A stretch of 64,000 nucleotides of DNA from UBA2030 sp049969475 (GTDB lineage Bacteria; Bacteroidota; Bacteroidia; Bacteroidales; TTA-H9). The position numbers and the translations under genes are program-made. Shown one piece after another: positions 56,972-64,000 of this stretch (position 1 is the first letter of the stretch; every line of letters starts with the position of its first letter). Location: contig JBMFOU010000016.1 in assembly GCA_049969475.1 (NCBI GenBank), positions 1 to 64,000 on the forward strand, given 5' to 3'. The notes beneath the pieces were generated by a model. The model saw only the letters and a list, made by a program, of their open reading frames with translations, made no database searches and was not told the origin of the DNA.

Positions 56972-57703
56972 GTGACACTCTACGAAAGTTTCGAGAAATC
57001 TGGAAATCTGTTGTTTCGTTTTCGGAGTTATATCCCTGTTTTTTTTGCTGTTACTTCAATACCTGTAGTTTTAACAACTCCTCTGCCTGTTTTTCCGGAG
57101 GTTTGGACGACTCTATCAGTGATAGTGGTATCAGTGGGTTTTGTTGTGCGGGCATATACAATAGGTACCACGCCCCGGGGCACCTCTGGGCGAAATACCC
57201 GGCAGCAGGTAGCTGAGACCCTTAATACATCAGGTATTTATTCTATCGTAAGGCATCCTTTGTACCTGGGAAATTATCTGATGTGGGCCGGTTTGGCCCT
57301 TTTTACTTTTAATCTCTGGTATTTCATCATCATTTCCCTGGTTTTTTGGCTTTATTACGAAAGAATTATGTATGCAGAAGAAATGTTTCTGCTACGTCGC
57401 TTTGGGAATGAATTTACAGACTGGGCCGCCCGCGTGCCAGCCTTTATTCCCCAAATAGGCGAGTTTAAATCATCCTCTCTGCCGTTTTCTTTTAAATCCG
57501 TCCTTCGACGCGAGTACTCCGGATTATTGGCGGTAGTTAGTATTTATTGTATTCTGGATTATTTTAGAGCCTGGATATTTGAGGGCAACCTGCTGCAAAT
57601 GCGATTTTCCCTATACGCCATGATTATGGCCTTATTTGTGGCAGGGCTTCTCAGAACTTTAAAGCACCACACCCATTTGCTGGAAGAAGAAGGTAGAAGT
57701 TGA
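56972..57703 (+). CDS. isoprenylcysteine methyltransferase-like membrane protein
   Basis: Membrane protein of 243 residues with about five hydrophobic segments. The conserved motif GIYSIVRHPLYLGNYLMWAGLALF, preceded by RAYTIGTTPRGTSGRNT and followed by YYERIMYAEE...RRFGNEFTDWAARVP, matches the ICMT/phospholipid methyltransferase superfamily, which methylates lipid or prenyl-linked substrates with S-adenosylmethionine. Only a GTG start (56972) is available, because a stop precedes it in frame. The substrate is unknown; a lipid or quinone-like head group is likeliest. It is divergent from the DUF2807 gene. Confidence 0.85.
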   Translation: MTLYESFEKSGNLLFRFRSYIPVFFAVTSIPVVLTTPLPVFPEVWTTLSVIVVSVGFVVRAYTIGTTPRGTSGRNTRQQVAETLNTSGIYSIVRHPLYLGNYLMWAGLALFTFNLWYFIIISLVFWLYYERIMYAEEMFLLRRFGNEFTDWAARVPAFIPQIGEFKSSSLPFSFKSVLRREYSGLLAVVSIYCILDYFRAWIFEGNLLQMRFSLYAMIMALFVAGLLRTLKHHTHLLEEEGRS

Positions 57704-57705
57704 AA

Positions 57706-57729
57706 CAAAAAAACCCGGGGTTGCCGGGT
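57706..57729 (-). terminator. rho-independent terminator
   Basis: On the minus strand ACCCGG / CCGGGT form a hairpin with a 5-base loop (57713-57729), followed by a T run. It serves the minus-strand gene ending at 57755 and, in the other direction, follows the methyltransferase stop. Confidence 0.8.
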
Positions 57730-57754
57730 CACTCACATTTTTTTGCTAGTTTGT

Positions 57755-58120
57755 TTACTTAATTTCTTCTAATGCTATTTCAATTTTATCGTTACCCGGC
57801 TTAATTTCCAAATTCTCAAGCAGACTGGCGTTGTAAGAAATCATGGAGCAAATTAGGGTGTAGTTACCGGGTGTTAGGCCTGAAATTTCGAAATACCCTT
57901 CGAGATCTGTAAAAGCCTTAATGCCAGCTGCTTTCACAGTAATTTCCGCTCCGGCAAGGCCTTCGCGACTGTTGATGTCGATAACCCGACCTTTAATGCT
58001 GAGGGTTTGCTCTGCCACAACTGCAGGGTTGGTTTTCTTTTCGGGGTTTTCATTTTCTGCCCTCATCTCTGCTGTGATGAAGAGCGAGATTATTATAAAG
58101 AATACGCTGATTGTTTTCAT
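57755..58120 (-). CDS. small exported protein with carboxypeptidase-regulatory-like domain
   Basis: Protein of 121 residues with signal peptide (MKTISVFFIIISLFITAEMRAE) and one carboxypeptidase-regulatory-like beta-sandwich (about 40-118): LSIKGRVIDINSREGLAGAEITVKAAGIKAFTDLEGYFEISGLTPGNYTLICSMISY. The family usually forms the N-terminal part of TonB-linked receptors; here it stands alone. Function unknown, possibly a stand-alone binding domain. The ATG at 58120 gives the normal signal peptide. Confidence 0.85.
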   Translation of the reverse strand: MKTISVFFIIISLFITAEMRAENENPEKKTNPAVVAEQTLSIKGRVIDINSREGLAGAEITVKAAGIKAFTDLEGYFEISGLTPGNYTLICSMISYNASLLENLEIKPGNDKIEIALEEIK

Positions 58121-58271
58121 GGCTTAGCGGATAGGTTTAAGATTTGACGCTGCAAAAGTACATTGGCTCAGTGCCAGCATCTGTTAAGGATACTTTATAT
58201 CAATTTTAAGTTATTGTTAAAAGAAAACCATCGCTTTGTTTGTAAGTTTGCTCAGTTTAAAACTCAGGACT

Positions 58272-58931
58272 ATGCGAATTAAACTGGTGAAAAGAAGATA
58301 CGTGCGTTTGCCCACTTTGTGGGGATGGCTTTTAATGTTATTTATTTTAGGCTTTGGATTAATATTTGCCCTTCGAAATATCGCCAGTTGGCTTTCGGTA
58401 GAAGACCCTTTACCACAGGCTGAAGTGCTTGTAGTAGAAGGCTTTCTGCCCGACTATGCCCTGCAGATGGCAGCTCTGGAATTTGAAAAGGGAAATTATT
58501 CTTACATTGTGACAACAGGCATACCCTTCGCTAATGGTATGGGTTTTTGCAAATACGATAACTATGCCGATCAGGCGCGGGCTGTGTTAATTAGCTTAGG
58601 TGTGCCTTCCGACAAGGTTTTCAGTGCTCCCACTCATGAAGCTTACCGCGACCGCACTTACGCTTCGGCTATAGCTCTTAAAAAATGGTTCATGGCTCAT
58701 GGGGGATTACCTCGTTCGTTTAACATGTATTCTATGGCAGTTCATGCAGCACGCACCAGCTATCTATACCGGATGGCTTTTGAAGACACGAACGTTAGGA
58801 TTGGGGTTTTGAATGCACCCGATTTAACCTATGATGCCAAGCGTTGGTGGCAAAACTCCAAAGGCTTTCGCTCCGTGCCGGTGGAAGCCCTTGGATATTT
58901 ATTCGTACGATTCTTTTTTAGGCCAGTTTGA
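58272..58931 (+). CDS. YdcF/SanA family (DUF218) membrane protein
   Basis: Protein of 219 residues starting at ATG 58272 (MRIKLVKRRYVRLPTLWGW); a TTG at 58236 would add a weakly supported 12 residues. One membrane segment (about 15-35) is followed by a DUF218-like Rossmann-type domain: QAEVLVVEGFLPDYALQMA, then YIVTTGIPFANG, and SAPTHEAYRDRTYASAIALKKWF. The SanA/YdcF/ElyC family is linked to envelope barrier function and S-adenosylmethionine binding in other bacteria. It ends 10 bases from the convergent coiled-coil gene. Confidence 0.8.
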   Translation: MRIKLVKRRYVRLPTLWGWLLMLFILGFGLIFALRNIASWLSVEDPLPQAEVLVVEGFLPDYALQMAALEFEKGNYSYIVTTGIPFANGMGFCKYDNYADQARAVLISLGVPSDKVFSAPTHEAYRDRTYASAIALKKWFMAHGGLPRSFNMYSMAVHAARTSYLYRMAFEDTNVRIGVLNAPDLTYDAKRWWQNSKGFRSVPVEALGYLFVRFFFRPV

Positions 58932-58941
58932 GCCCATTATT

Positions 58942-60246
58942 TTAGAGGTTTCCACCTCCAATCCTTCCCAGAAGCTTTTGGATATCTGATTCAATATCCT
59001 TGCGCAGTTTCATCTCCTGAGCCAGCATTTGCTGGAGTCTTTCGTTTTCGTTTTTCCACCGTATAATTTCGTTGTTCAGTGTGTCAATCTGAGTATACTG
59101 GGTTTTTATGTTCTCCAGCTTTTGCTCAAGGTCTTGCTTTTCATTTCGTAAGTGTAGACATTCCCTTTCAATATTTTCGAGTCTGTCGCGTAAGCTTTTA
59201 ACACTTTGCATACTTATATTTAGTTCGGACGAGAGGCGATCCTTTTCGCTCGCCAGGAACTTATTGCGTTCGTCCATTTCACGCAGTTTATCCTGGGTCT
59301 GCACGAGCATCTGTTGAGCCTTCTGTAGCTCCAGCCTGTATTTATTAAGATTCTCAGTATCCGAATTTTCTGCTTCAGGTCTTTCTTCCAATGCTTTTTT
59401 TAGTCGGTTTACCTCTTCTTCAAGCCGCAGTATGGTCTGCTTGGCCTGCATGTTTTCGGATTTTAGCAGGTTGTTTTCTGTGATAAGTTCGGTCGGGGGG
59501 AAGGAAGGGGCTGGCTGAGATACCTGGGTTGGTTGATTCCTGAGCTTTTCCACCTCTCTTTTCAACTCCTGATTTTCTATCATAAATTTATCCCGCTCTT
59601 CAAGCAGAATGATTTGATCCTGGCGGCTCGAGAGAATGGATTTGTTGAGTTCCGAAATCTGCTCCATCAATCTGCGCCGGTCTTCCGATACCTGATTAAG
59701 CATCTGATTGAATTCTTCCAGCCTTTTTTCACATTCATTCTGCTTATTGACTGCTTCATTAGCAGTATTTTCAATCTGTTGTACCCTAGATTTGGCTTTA
59801 TTGGCCCTGCGAAGCACCAGAAGGGCAAAAATGCCCGCCATCACCATTAGAAACGAGAGACCCAGCAGAACCAGATAGTCTTTGGGCGACATAAACTTGC
59901 CTCTATAGGGTGGTGCAAGTTTCAAATATTCAATTCTCCCTTTCAGCCGTTGAATGGTGTCGAGCAATTGCTTGGGATCCTGCCCTGCATAAGTTTTTGC
60001 TATCTCTTCTACCATGGTGGCTATTAAAGCACTGTCGGCCAGAATCAACCTTTTTTGCTGATTGCTAATTACGATTAGGTTGTTGAGTGTCCTAATTTTT
60101 AGGGAATCCTGGTATTTTTTTAGTAATTGAAATTCAATTTCCCGTGCTTTAAGTTTTTCATTGATAATACTGTCTTGAGCCCATATCTGCTCACTGACAA
60201 TGAAGAATAGGGTCGTTGCAAACAACAGATAAATGCTCTTGTTCAT
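58942..60246 (-). CDS. coiled-coil single-pass membrane protein
   Basis: Protein of 434 residues with a signal peptide (about 1-23), a helical exported segment (25-115), one membrane helix at about 124-146 (YLVLLGLSFLMVMAGIFALLVL) and then a cytoplasmic coiled coil of about 280 residues rich in heptads (Glu, Lys, Gln, Leu; for example NKCECEKRLEEFNQMLNQVSED-like patterns). No enzymatic motif. It resembles membrane-anchored structural or tethering proteins, but I cannot name the family. A TACTTTTG box precedes it on the minus strand (60276-60283). Divergent from the thioredoxin gene. Confidence 0.75.
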   Translation of the reverse strand: MNKSIYLLFATTLFFIVSEQIWAQDSIINEKLKAREIEFQLLKKYQDSLKIRTLNNLIVISNQQKRLILADSALIATMVEEIAKTYAGQDPKQLLDTIQRLKGRIEYLKLAPPYRGKFMSPKDYLVLLGLSFLMVMAGIFALLVLRRANKAKSRVQQIENTANEAVNKQNECEKRLEEFNQMLNQVSEDRRRLMEQISELNKSILSSRQDQIILLEERDKFMIENQELKREVEKLRNQPTQVSQPAPSFPPTELITENNLLKSENMQAKQTILRLEEEVNRLKKALEERPEAENSDTENLNKYRLELQKAQQMLVQTQDKLREMDERNKFLASEKDRLSSELNISMQSVKSLRDRLENIERECLHLRNEKQDLEQKLENIKTQYTQIDTLNNEIIRWKNENERLQQMLAQEMKLRKDIESDIQKLLGRIGGGNL

Positions 60247-60331
60247 AGGGTGAGTATTTGCTTAGGCTGTTATTACAAAAGTAATAATTTTGCGAAACTT
60301 CTTGTTTTTTGTCTAATAAATACTAAGTCTT

Positions 60332-61768
60332 ATGAGGATTAGACTGGCCGCTCTTTTTTTAATGCTGGGCTTTCAGTTGGCTGCTCAGCCATTTCAGCTT
60401 AAGGTAAAGCTTCAGGGTAGTGATGACCAGTATTTATTACTAGCAAATTATTTTGCTGACAAACAATATATTACAGATACACTCCAGAAGGATAAGGCCG
60501 GTTGGTTTGTTTTGGAGGCTGATTCAATGCTTCCGGGCGGGCTTTACATTGTGGCCGGTGATAAAAAGAACCGTTACTTTGAATTTTTAATCAATAATGA
60601 ACCCCGGCTGAGTTTTGAGGCTGATGCGAAGGATCCGGTAAATACACTCAAAATCAAAGGATCAAATGAAAATCTTGCTTTCACTGAATATGTGAAATAC
60701 CTCTCGGCCCGGCAGAAAGAGATTGAACCCCTGCAAAAGGCCTTTAAGCGTACCGAAAAAGCATGGCCCGACTCGGCAGCCATGCTCAAAAAGGATATAG
60801 AACGAATCAACAAGGAAGTCATAAATTACATGGATGATTTTCAGAAAAAATACCAGGGTACCTTTGCAGCGGCGTTTGTGAAAGCTTCGCGTGAACCGGA
60901 TATTCCTGAAACTCCCCTTTTGCCCGATGGTAAGCCCGATTCTTTGTTCCCCTATCGCTGGTATAAAGCCCATTATTTCGATAATCTACCCCTCGATGAT
61001 GCCAGACTCCTGCGCACTCCTTTTTATCATCAGCGGGTAAATAATTATTTTACCAAAATGGTAGTTCAGCATCCTGACAGCATCATCGCCGAATGTCGAC
61101 GCCTGATGCCTGCGGCTGCCCGTTCGCGAGATACATACAGATACATGGTCTGGTTTCTTACCAACCACACCGAGCGCAGCGAGATTATGGGAATGGATGC
61201 CGCCTTCGTGTACATGGTAGAAAATTACTATGCCAATGGCGACATGGATTATTGGATTAACAAAACCGTGAAAGAAAACCTGGTGAAAAAGGCACGCAAA
61301 CTTAAGCCTATTCTCATTGGAAAGATTGCTCCGGAGCTCATTATGCTCGACACGCTAATGCAACCGGTTTCTTTGCATGCTGTAAAGGCTCGTTATACTA
61401 TAGTACTCTTCTGGGACCCCTCGTGTGGGCATTGCAAAAAAGAAATTCCCAAACTCGTCGACTTTATGCAGCGTAGAGGAAAAGAGTTTGATATTCAGGT
61501 GTTTGCGGTTTGCAGCGATACCAACATGCGGGAAATGAAGAAATACATTCGCCAACTGAATATGAACTGGATAAATGTAAATGGTCCCAGAGCTTACACT
61601 CCTAACTATCACGACCTGTATGATATATACAGTACACCGGTGATGTATTTGCTGGATGAAAAGAAAAAAATTATTGCTAAACGGCTGATGACAGACCAGA
61701 TAGAGACTTTTATCGAGCGTCATAGCAGAAATGAAGAGCATGGAGTAATACAGATGAAAGAAGAATAG
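60332..61768 (+). CDS. TlpA/thioredoxin-like disulfide protein with DUF4369 region
   Basis: Exported protein of 478 residues with signal peptide (ending near LAAQP). The N-terminal beta domain (about 22-110) resembles DUF4369, a helical middle part follows (DUF5106-like, about 115-310), and a thioredoxin-fold domain occupies about 325-460 with the redox pair CGHC in FWDPSCGHCKKEIPKL and the cis-Pro region YSTPVMYLLDEKKKI. Such Bacteroidota proteins work in periplasmic disulfide or cytochrome maturation. It has no obvious operon partner. Confidence 0.9.
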   Translation: MRIRLAALFLMLGFQLAAQPFQLKVKLQGSDDQYLLLANYFADKQYITDTLQKDKAGWFVLEADSMLPGGLYIVAGDKKNRYFEFLINNEPRLSFEADAKDPVNTLKIKGSNENLAFTEYVKYLSARQKEIEPLQKAFKRTEKAWPDSAAMLKKDIERINKEVINYMDDFQKKYQGTFAAAFVKASREPDIPETPLLPDGKPDSLFPYRWYKAHYFDNLPLDDARLLRTPFYHQRVNNYFTKMVVQHPDSIIAECRRLMPAAARSRDTYRYMVWFLTNHTERSEIMGMDAAFVYMVENYYANGDMDYWINKTVKENLVKKARKLKPILIGKIAPELIMLDTLMQPVSLHAVKARYTIVLFWDPSCGHCKKEIPKLVDFMQRRGKEFDIQVFAVCSDTNMREMKKYIRQLNMNWINVNGPRAYTPNYHDLYDIYSTPVMYLLDEKKKIIAKRLMTDQIETFIERHSRNEEHGVIQMKEE

Positions 61769-62202
61769 CTAAGCGGGGTGTCTATAACTGGAATTTTGAT
61801 TGGCTTAAAGATCGGTTATTAACTACTTTATGACCTTTAGCGTTCAGGAAAAATAGGGCACTGCAAGGTACCGTTAGGCTCGCTGTTTTGTGCTTTAATT
61901 ACAGCAAAGAGTCCTAAAAAGATTCCTAATTTGAATCACCTAAAGAATCATTTTTGTCATCATTTCTCCTGGTATTCACCCGGGAATATACCGATGCAAC
62001 CTGGAGAATATTGATCTCCTGAGGAGTTCTCATGGAGAGCTCCTCAGGAAGTTGTACATAGATTATAATTCCTGGTAAGCCCTGTGACTGTTTTTTAACG
62101 TTAAAGCGTTTACTTAAAAAATCTGATGATTCAGGAATATCGATTTCGTTTAATGCAAAATGATATCCGTTTTTTTACAGGCTTATTATAGTCTGAACAA
62201 AC
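61769..62202. other. 434-base intergenic region with possible gene remnant
   Basis: Between the thioredoxin-like gene (+) and oligopeptidase B gene (-). A minus-strand reading from 62168 down to the stop at 61926 encodes about 80 residues (NGYHFALNEIDIPESSDFLSK..., then IIIYVQLPEELSMRTPQEINI...) that looks protein-like but has no start codon and begins right after a stop. It could be the tail of a degraded gene. A hairpin at 62017-62049 lies inside it. No RNA gene is recognised. Confidence 0.4.
61926..62168 (-). pseudogene. possible degraded gene, C-terminal fragment
   Basis: Open minus-strand frame of about 80 codons with amino acid composition like a real protein and no plausible start near its 5' end; the preceding codon is a stop. 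It lies just downstream of the oligopeptidase B gene. I do not recognise the family. A chance ORF is possible. Confidence 0.3.
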
Positions 62203-64000
62203 TTATTTTAAGGCCTTAATCAGAAAAGCATATTCAAAGGCAGTCTCCTTCAGGGCATCGTAGCGTCCGGTAGCTCCTCCATGACCTGATTCCATGTTGG
62301 TTTTTAGCAAGATTACGTGGTTCCCCTGGGTAATTGCTCTCAACTTGGCCACCCATTTGGCAGGTTCGTGATAAAGTACCTGCGAGTCGTTGAGGCCGGC
62401 AGTGGCCAGGATGTGAGGATACACCCTATCGCGGATGTTGTCGTAGGGTGAGTAAGATAGGATGTACCGATAGGCTTCCTCTTCATGCGGATTACCCCAT
62501 TGTTCGTATTCTTGTGTAGTGAGCGGTAGGCTTTCGTCGAGCATGGTATTTACGACATCTACAAAAGGAACGGCAGCTACTACGGCTCCAAAAAGGTCGG
62601 GCCGTAGGTTGACCGTAGCACCAACCAGCAATCCTCCGGCACTTCCCCCCATAATACCCAGACGTTTGGGAGAGGTGTATTTCTTATTAATAAGATATTC
62701 TGCACAGGCAATAAAATCGGTAAAAGAGTTTTTCTTTTTCATCAGCTTTCCGTCTTCGTACCATTGCTCACCCATCTCGCTTCCCCCTCTTACCTGGCCA
62801 ATGGCATATATAAATCCTCTGTCAACCAGCGAGAAAACCGAAGGACGGAACCAGGCATCGGTACTGAATCCGTAGGCTCCGTAGCCATAGAGAAGGGTGG
62901 GATTGTCGCTGTTTTTTTGCAAACCTTTCTTATAGAGCAGGGCCATAGGAACTTTGACTCCGTCGGGCGCTTCTGCAAATATTCGTTCTACTACATAGTC
63001 GTCGGGATTGAAGCCGGAAGGAATCTCCTGTTGCTTTAGAATGCGGGTATTAAAATCGTCAAGGTTTATTTCAAAAATGGTAGTGGGCCGATTGAGCGAG
63101 GCATAACTGTAACGATATATGTTTTGGTCGTATTCTGGATTGTTGTAGGGTGATACCGTGTAAACAGGTTCGGGAAATTTGATCTCATGCTGTAATTGGC
63201 CTTCCAGACCATAAATCCGGATGCCAGTAAGTCCCTGGGTTCGAATGAATAATACGAGATGCTTTTTGAAAACATCCAGCCCTTGAATTTTTACCGATGG
63301 ATCGTGGGGGATAATCTCTTTCCAGGTAGCGGGGTTGGAGGGAATTTGTTCTGAAGCGGAAAGAATGCGTCCGTTGTTTAAGGTTTCATCCTGATAATAA
63401 ATATAAAATCCCTTGTCGCGGTGATGTTCTAATGAATAGCGGACGCCTTTTCTGCGGGGAGCAAAGACACCGAACGCACCTTTGGGTTCTGTGGCCTTAA
63501 GCAGTCGTACCTCGGAGGTAGTAAAACTCGAGGTGTGAATCATCAAATACTCTTCCGACAAGGTTTTTTCTATCGAAACATTAAACATTTCGTCTTTTTC
63601 TTCAAACACGGGTACATCTTTGCCCGGAGCATTGAGTTGATGCCGGAGTACCTTATAAGGTCTTAATGATTCATTTCCAATAACATAAAAAAGAGTCTTG
63701 CTATCAGCGGCCCAAGCAAACGACTGTACCTTTTCAATGGCATAAGGAAGGTCCTTACCGGTTGAAAGGTCGCGGATTTTCAGGGTGAATTCGGCGTAAG
63801 AGCCTGTAGTATTAAACGTATAGGCAGCATAGCGGTTATCGGGGCTTATTTCATATTCTTCAAAGAGAAAGGCTGGCTGATGGATGGCCATCTGGTTTAC
63901 ATCGAAAAGAATTTCTTCGGAACCGCCCTTTGCTTTTTTCCTTAAATATACTGGATATTGCTTGCCCTGGAGCGTACGACTGAAATAATAATATCCGTTT
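62203..64000 (-). CDS. ptrB: oligopeptidase B (S9A prolyl oligopeptidase family), partial
   Basis: Serine peptidase whose gene continues past the right edge. The frame is open from 64000 inward: the first readable text is GYYYFSRTLQGKQYPVYLRKK, then SEEILFDVNQMA, typical of the N-terminal beta-propeller of protease II. The ATG at 63891 is therefore internal. The C-terminal catalytic domain has the nucleophile Ser in GIMGGSAGGLLVGA, the oxyanion-side motif GYGAYGFS and the final catalytic His in ESGHGGATGRY. Oligopeptidase B cleaves after Arg and Lys in small peptides; PtrB is the likely identity. Probably cytoplasmic or periplasmic; the N-terminus is not visible. Confidence 0.92.
   Translation of the reverse strand, partial: NGYYYFSRTLQGKQYPVYLRKKAKGGSEEILFDVNQMAIHQPAFLFEEYEISPDNRYAAYTFNTTGSYAEFTLKIRDLSTGKDLPYAIEKVQSFAWAADSKTLFYVIGNESLRPYKVLRHQLNAPGKDVPVFEEKDEMFNVSIEKTLSEEYLMIHTSSFTTSEVRLLKATEPKGAFGVFAPRRKGVRYSLEHHRDKGFYIYYQDETLNNGRILSASEQIPSNPATWKEIIPHDPSVKIQGLDVFKKHLVLFIRTQGLTGIRIYGLEGQLQHEIKFPEPVYTVSPYNNPEYDQNIYRYSYASLNRPTTIFEINLDDFNTRILKQQEIPSGFNPDDYVVERIFAEAPDGVKVPMALLYKKGLQKNSDNPTLLYGYGAYGFSTDAWFRPSVFSLVDRGFIYAIGQVRGGSEMGEQWYEDGKLMKKKNSFTDFIACAEYLINKKYTSPKRLGIMGGSAGGLLVGATVNLRPDLFGAVVAAVPFVDVVNTMLDESLPLTTQEYEQWGNPHEEEAYRYILSYSPYDNIRDRVYPHILATAGLNDSQVLYHEPAKWVAKLRAITQGNHVILLKTNMESGHGGATGRYDALKETAFEYAFLIKALK

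Overview
The window looks like a chromosomal contig of a Bacteroidota member, probably a draft or metagenome-derived assembly because it holds two runs of exactly 100 N. The evidence is several secreted proteins with type IX secretion (T9SS) C-terminal sorting domains, SprB-type adhesin repeats, a LruC/DUF4842 lipoprotein, a DUF2807 protein, abundant hybrid histidine kinases, a single-chain PurL with fused glutaminase, and TAnnTTTG promoter boxes. HydF, an [FeFe]-hydrogenase maturation GTPase, suggests an anaerobic, hydrogen-metabolising lifestyle. No phage, insertion sequence, CRISPR array or rRNA was seen.

Layout. 1-6347 (-) is the 5' part of a giant SprB-repeat/PKD adhesin that runs off the left edge. 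6854-12048 (+) is a sensory operon: PAS histidine kinase, hybrid kinase and an SDR reductase. 12058-13792 (-) is an ECF sigma/anti-sigma pair. 14024-15811 (-) is lepA, divergent from a lipoprotein gene. 17318-18256 (-) is a divergent class III nucleotidyl-cyclase-like protein facing away from purL (18382-22071). 22586-26847 has a LruC lipoprotein and a C10 (streptopain-like) protease, divergently transcribed. 26925-27570 is a cluster of about 88-bp tandem repeats between convergent genes. 27572-33105 (-) is the row aspA, hydF, and a glycosidase-like protein fused to a sulfatase-modifying-factor-type domain. 33482-38787 (+) has a ZIP metal transporter and two T9SS cargo proteins.

The second half is more housekeeping: ung, a secreted nuclease and rdgB (+); ddl (-); a PASTA protein, a T9SS cargo protein and rluD (+); pyrG and yidC (+); a pterin dehydratase (-); a small palindromic repeat cluster; and tRNA-Met (-). 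Then come a saccharopine-dehydrogenase-like enzyme overlapping an EamA transporter (-), and two adjacent two-component genes (52891-55701, -) in which one protein appears to have the phosphoacceptor His but a ruined ATP site, and the other an intact ATP site but no His in the H-box position. The right end holds a DUF2807 protein, an ICMT-like methyltransferase, a small carboxypeptidase-regulatory-like protein, a YdcF/SanA-type protein, a coiled-coil membrane protein, a TlpA-type thioredoxin and an oligopeptidase B gene running off the right edge.

The most unusual items are the complementary degenerate kinase pair, the alternating two-type tandem repeat at 26.9-27.6 kb, the cyclase-like protein with a shifted catalytic Asn/Arg motif, the glycosidase/FGE-fold fusion, and the nearly identical DNA repeats of the adhesin that broke the assembly.
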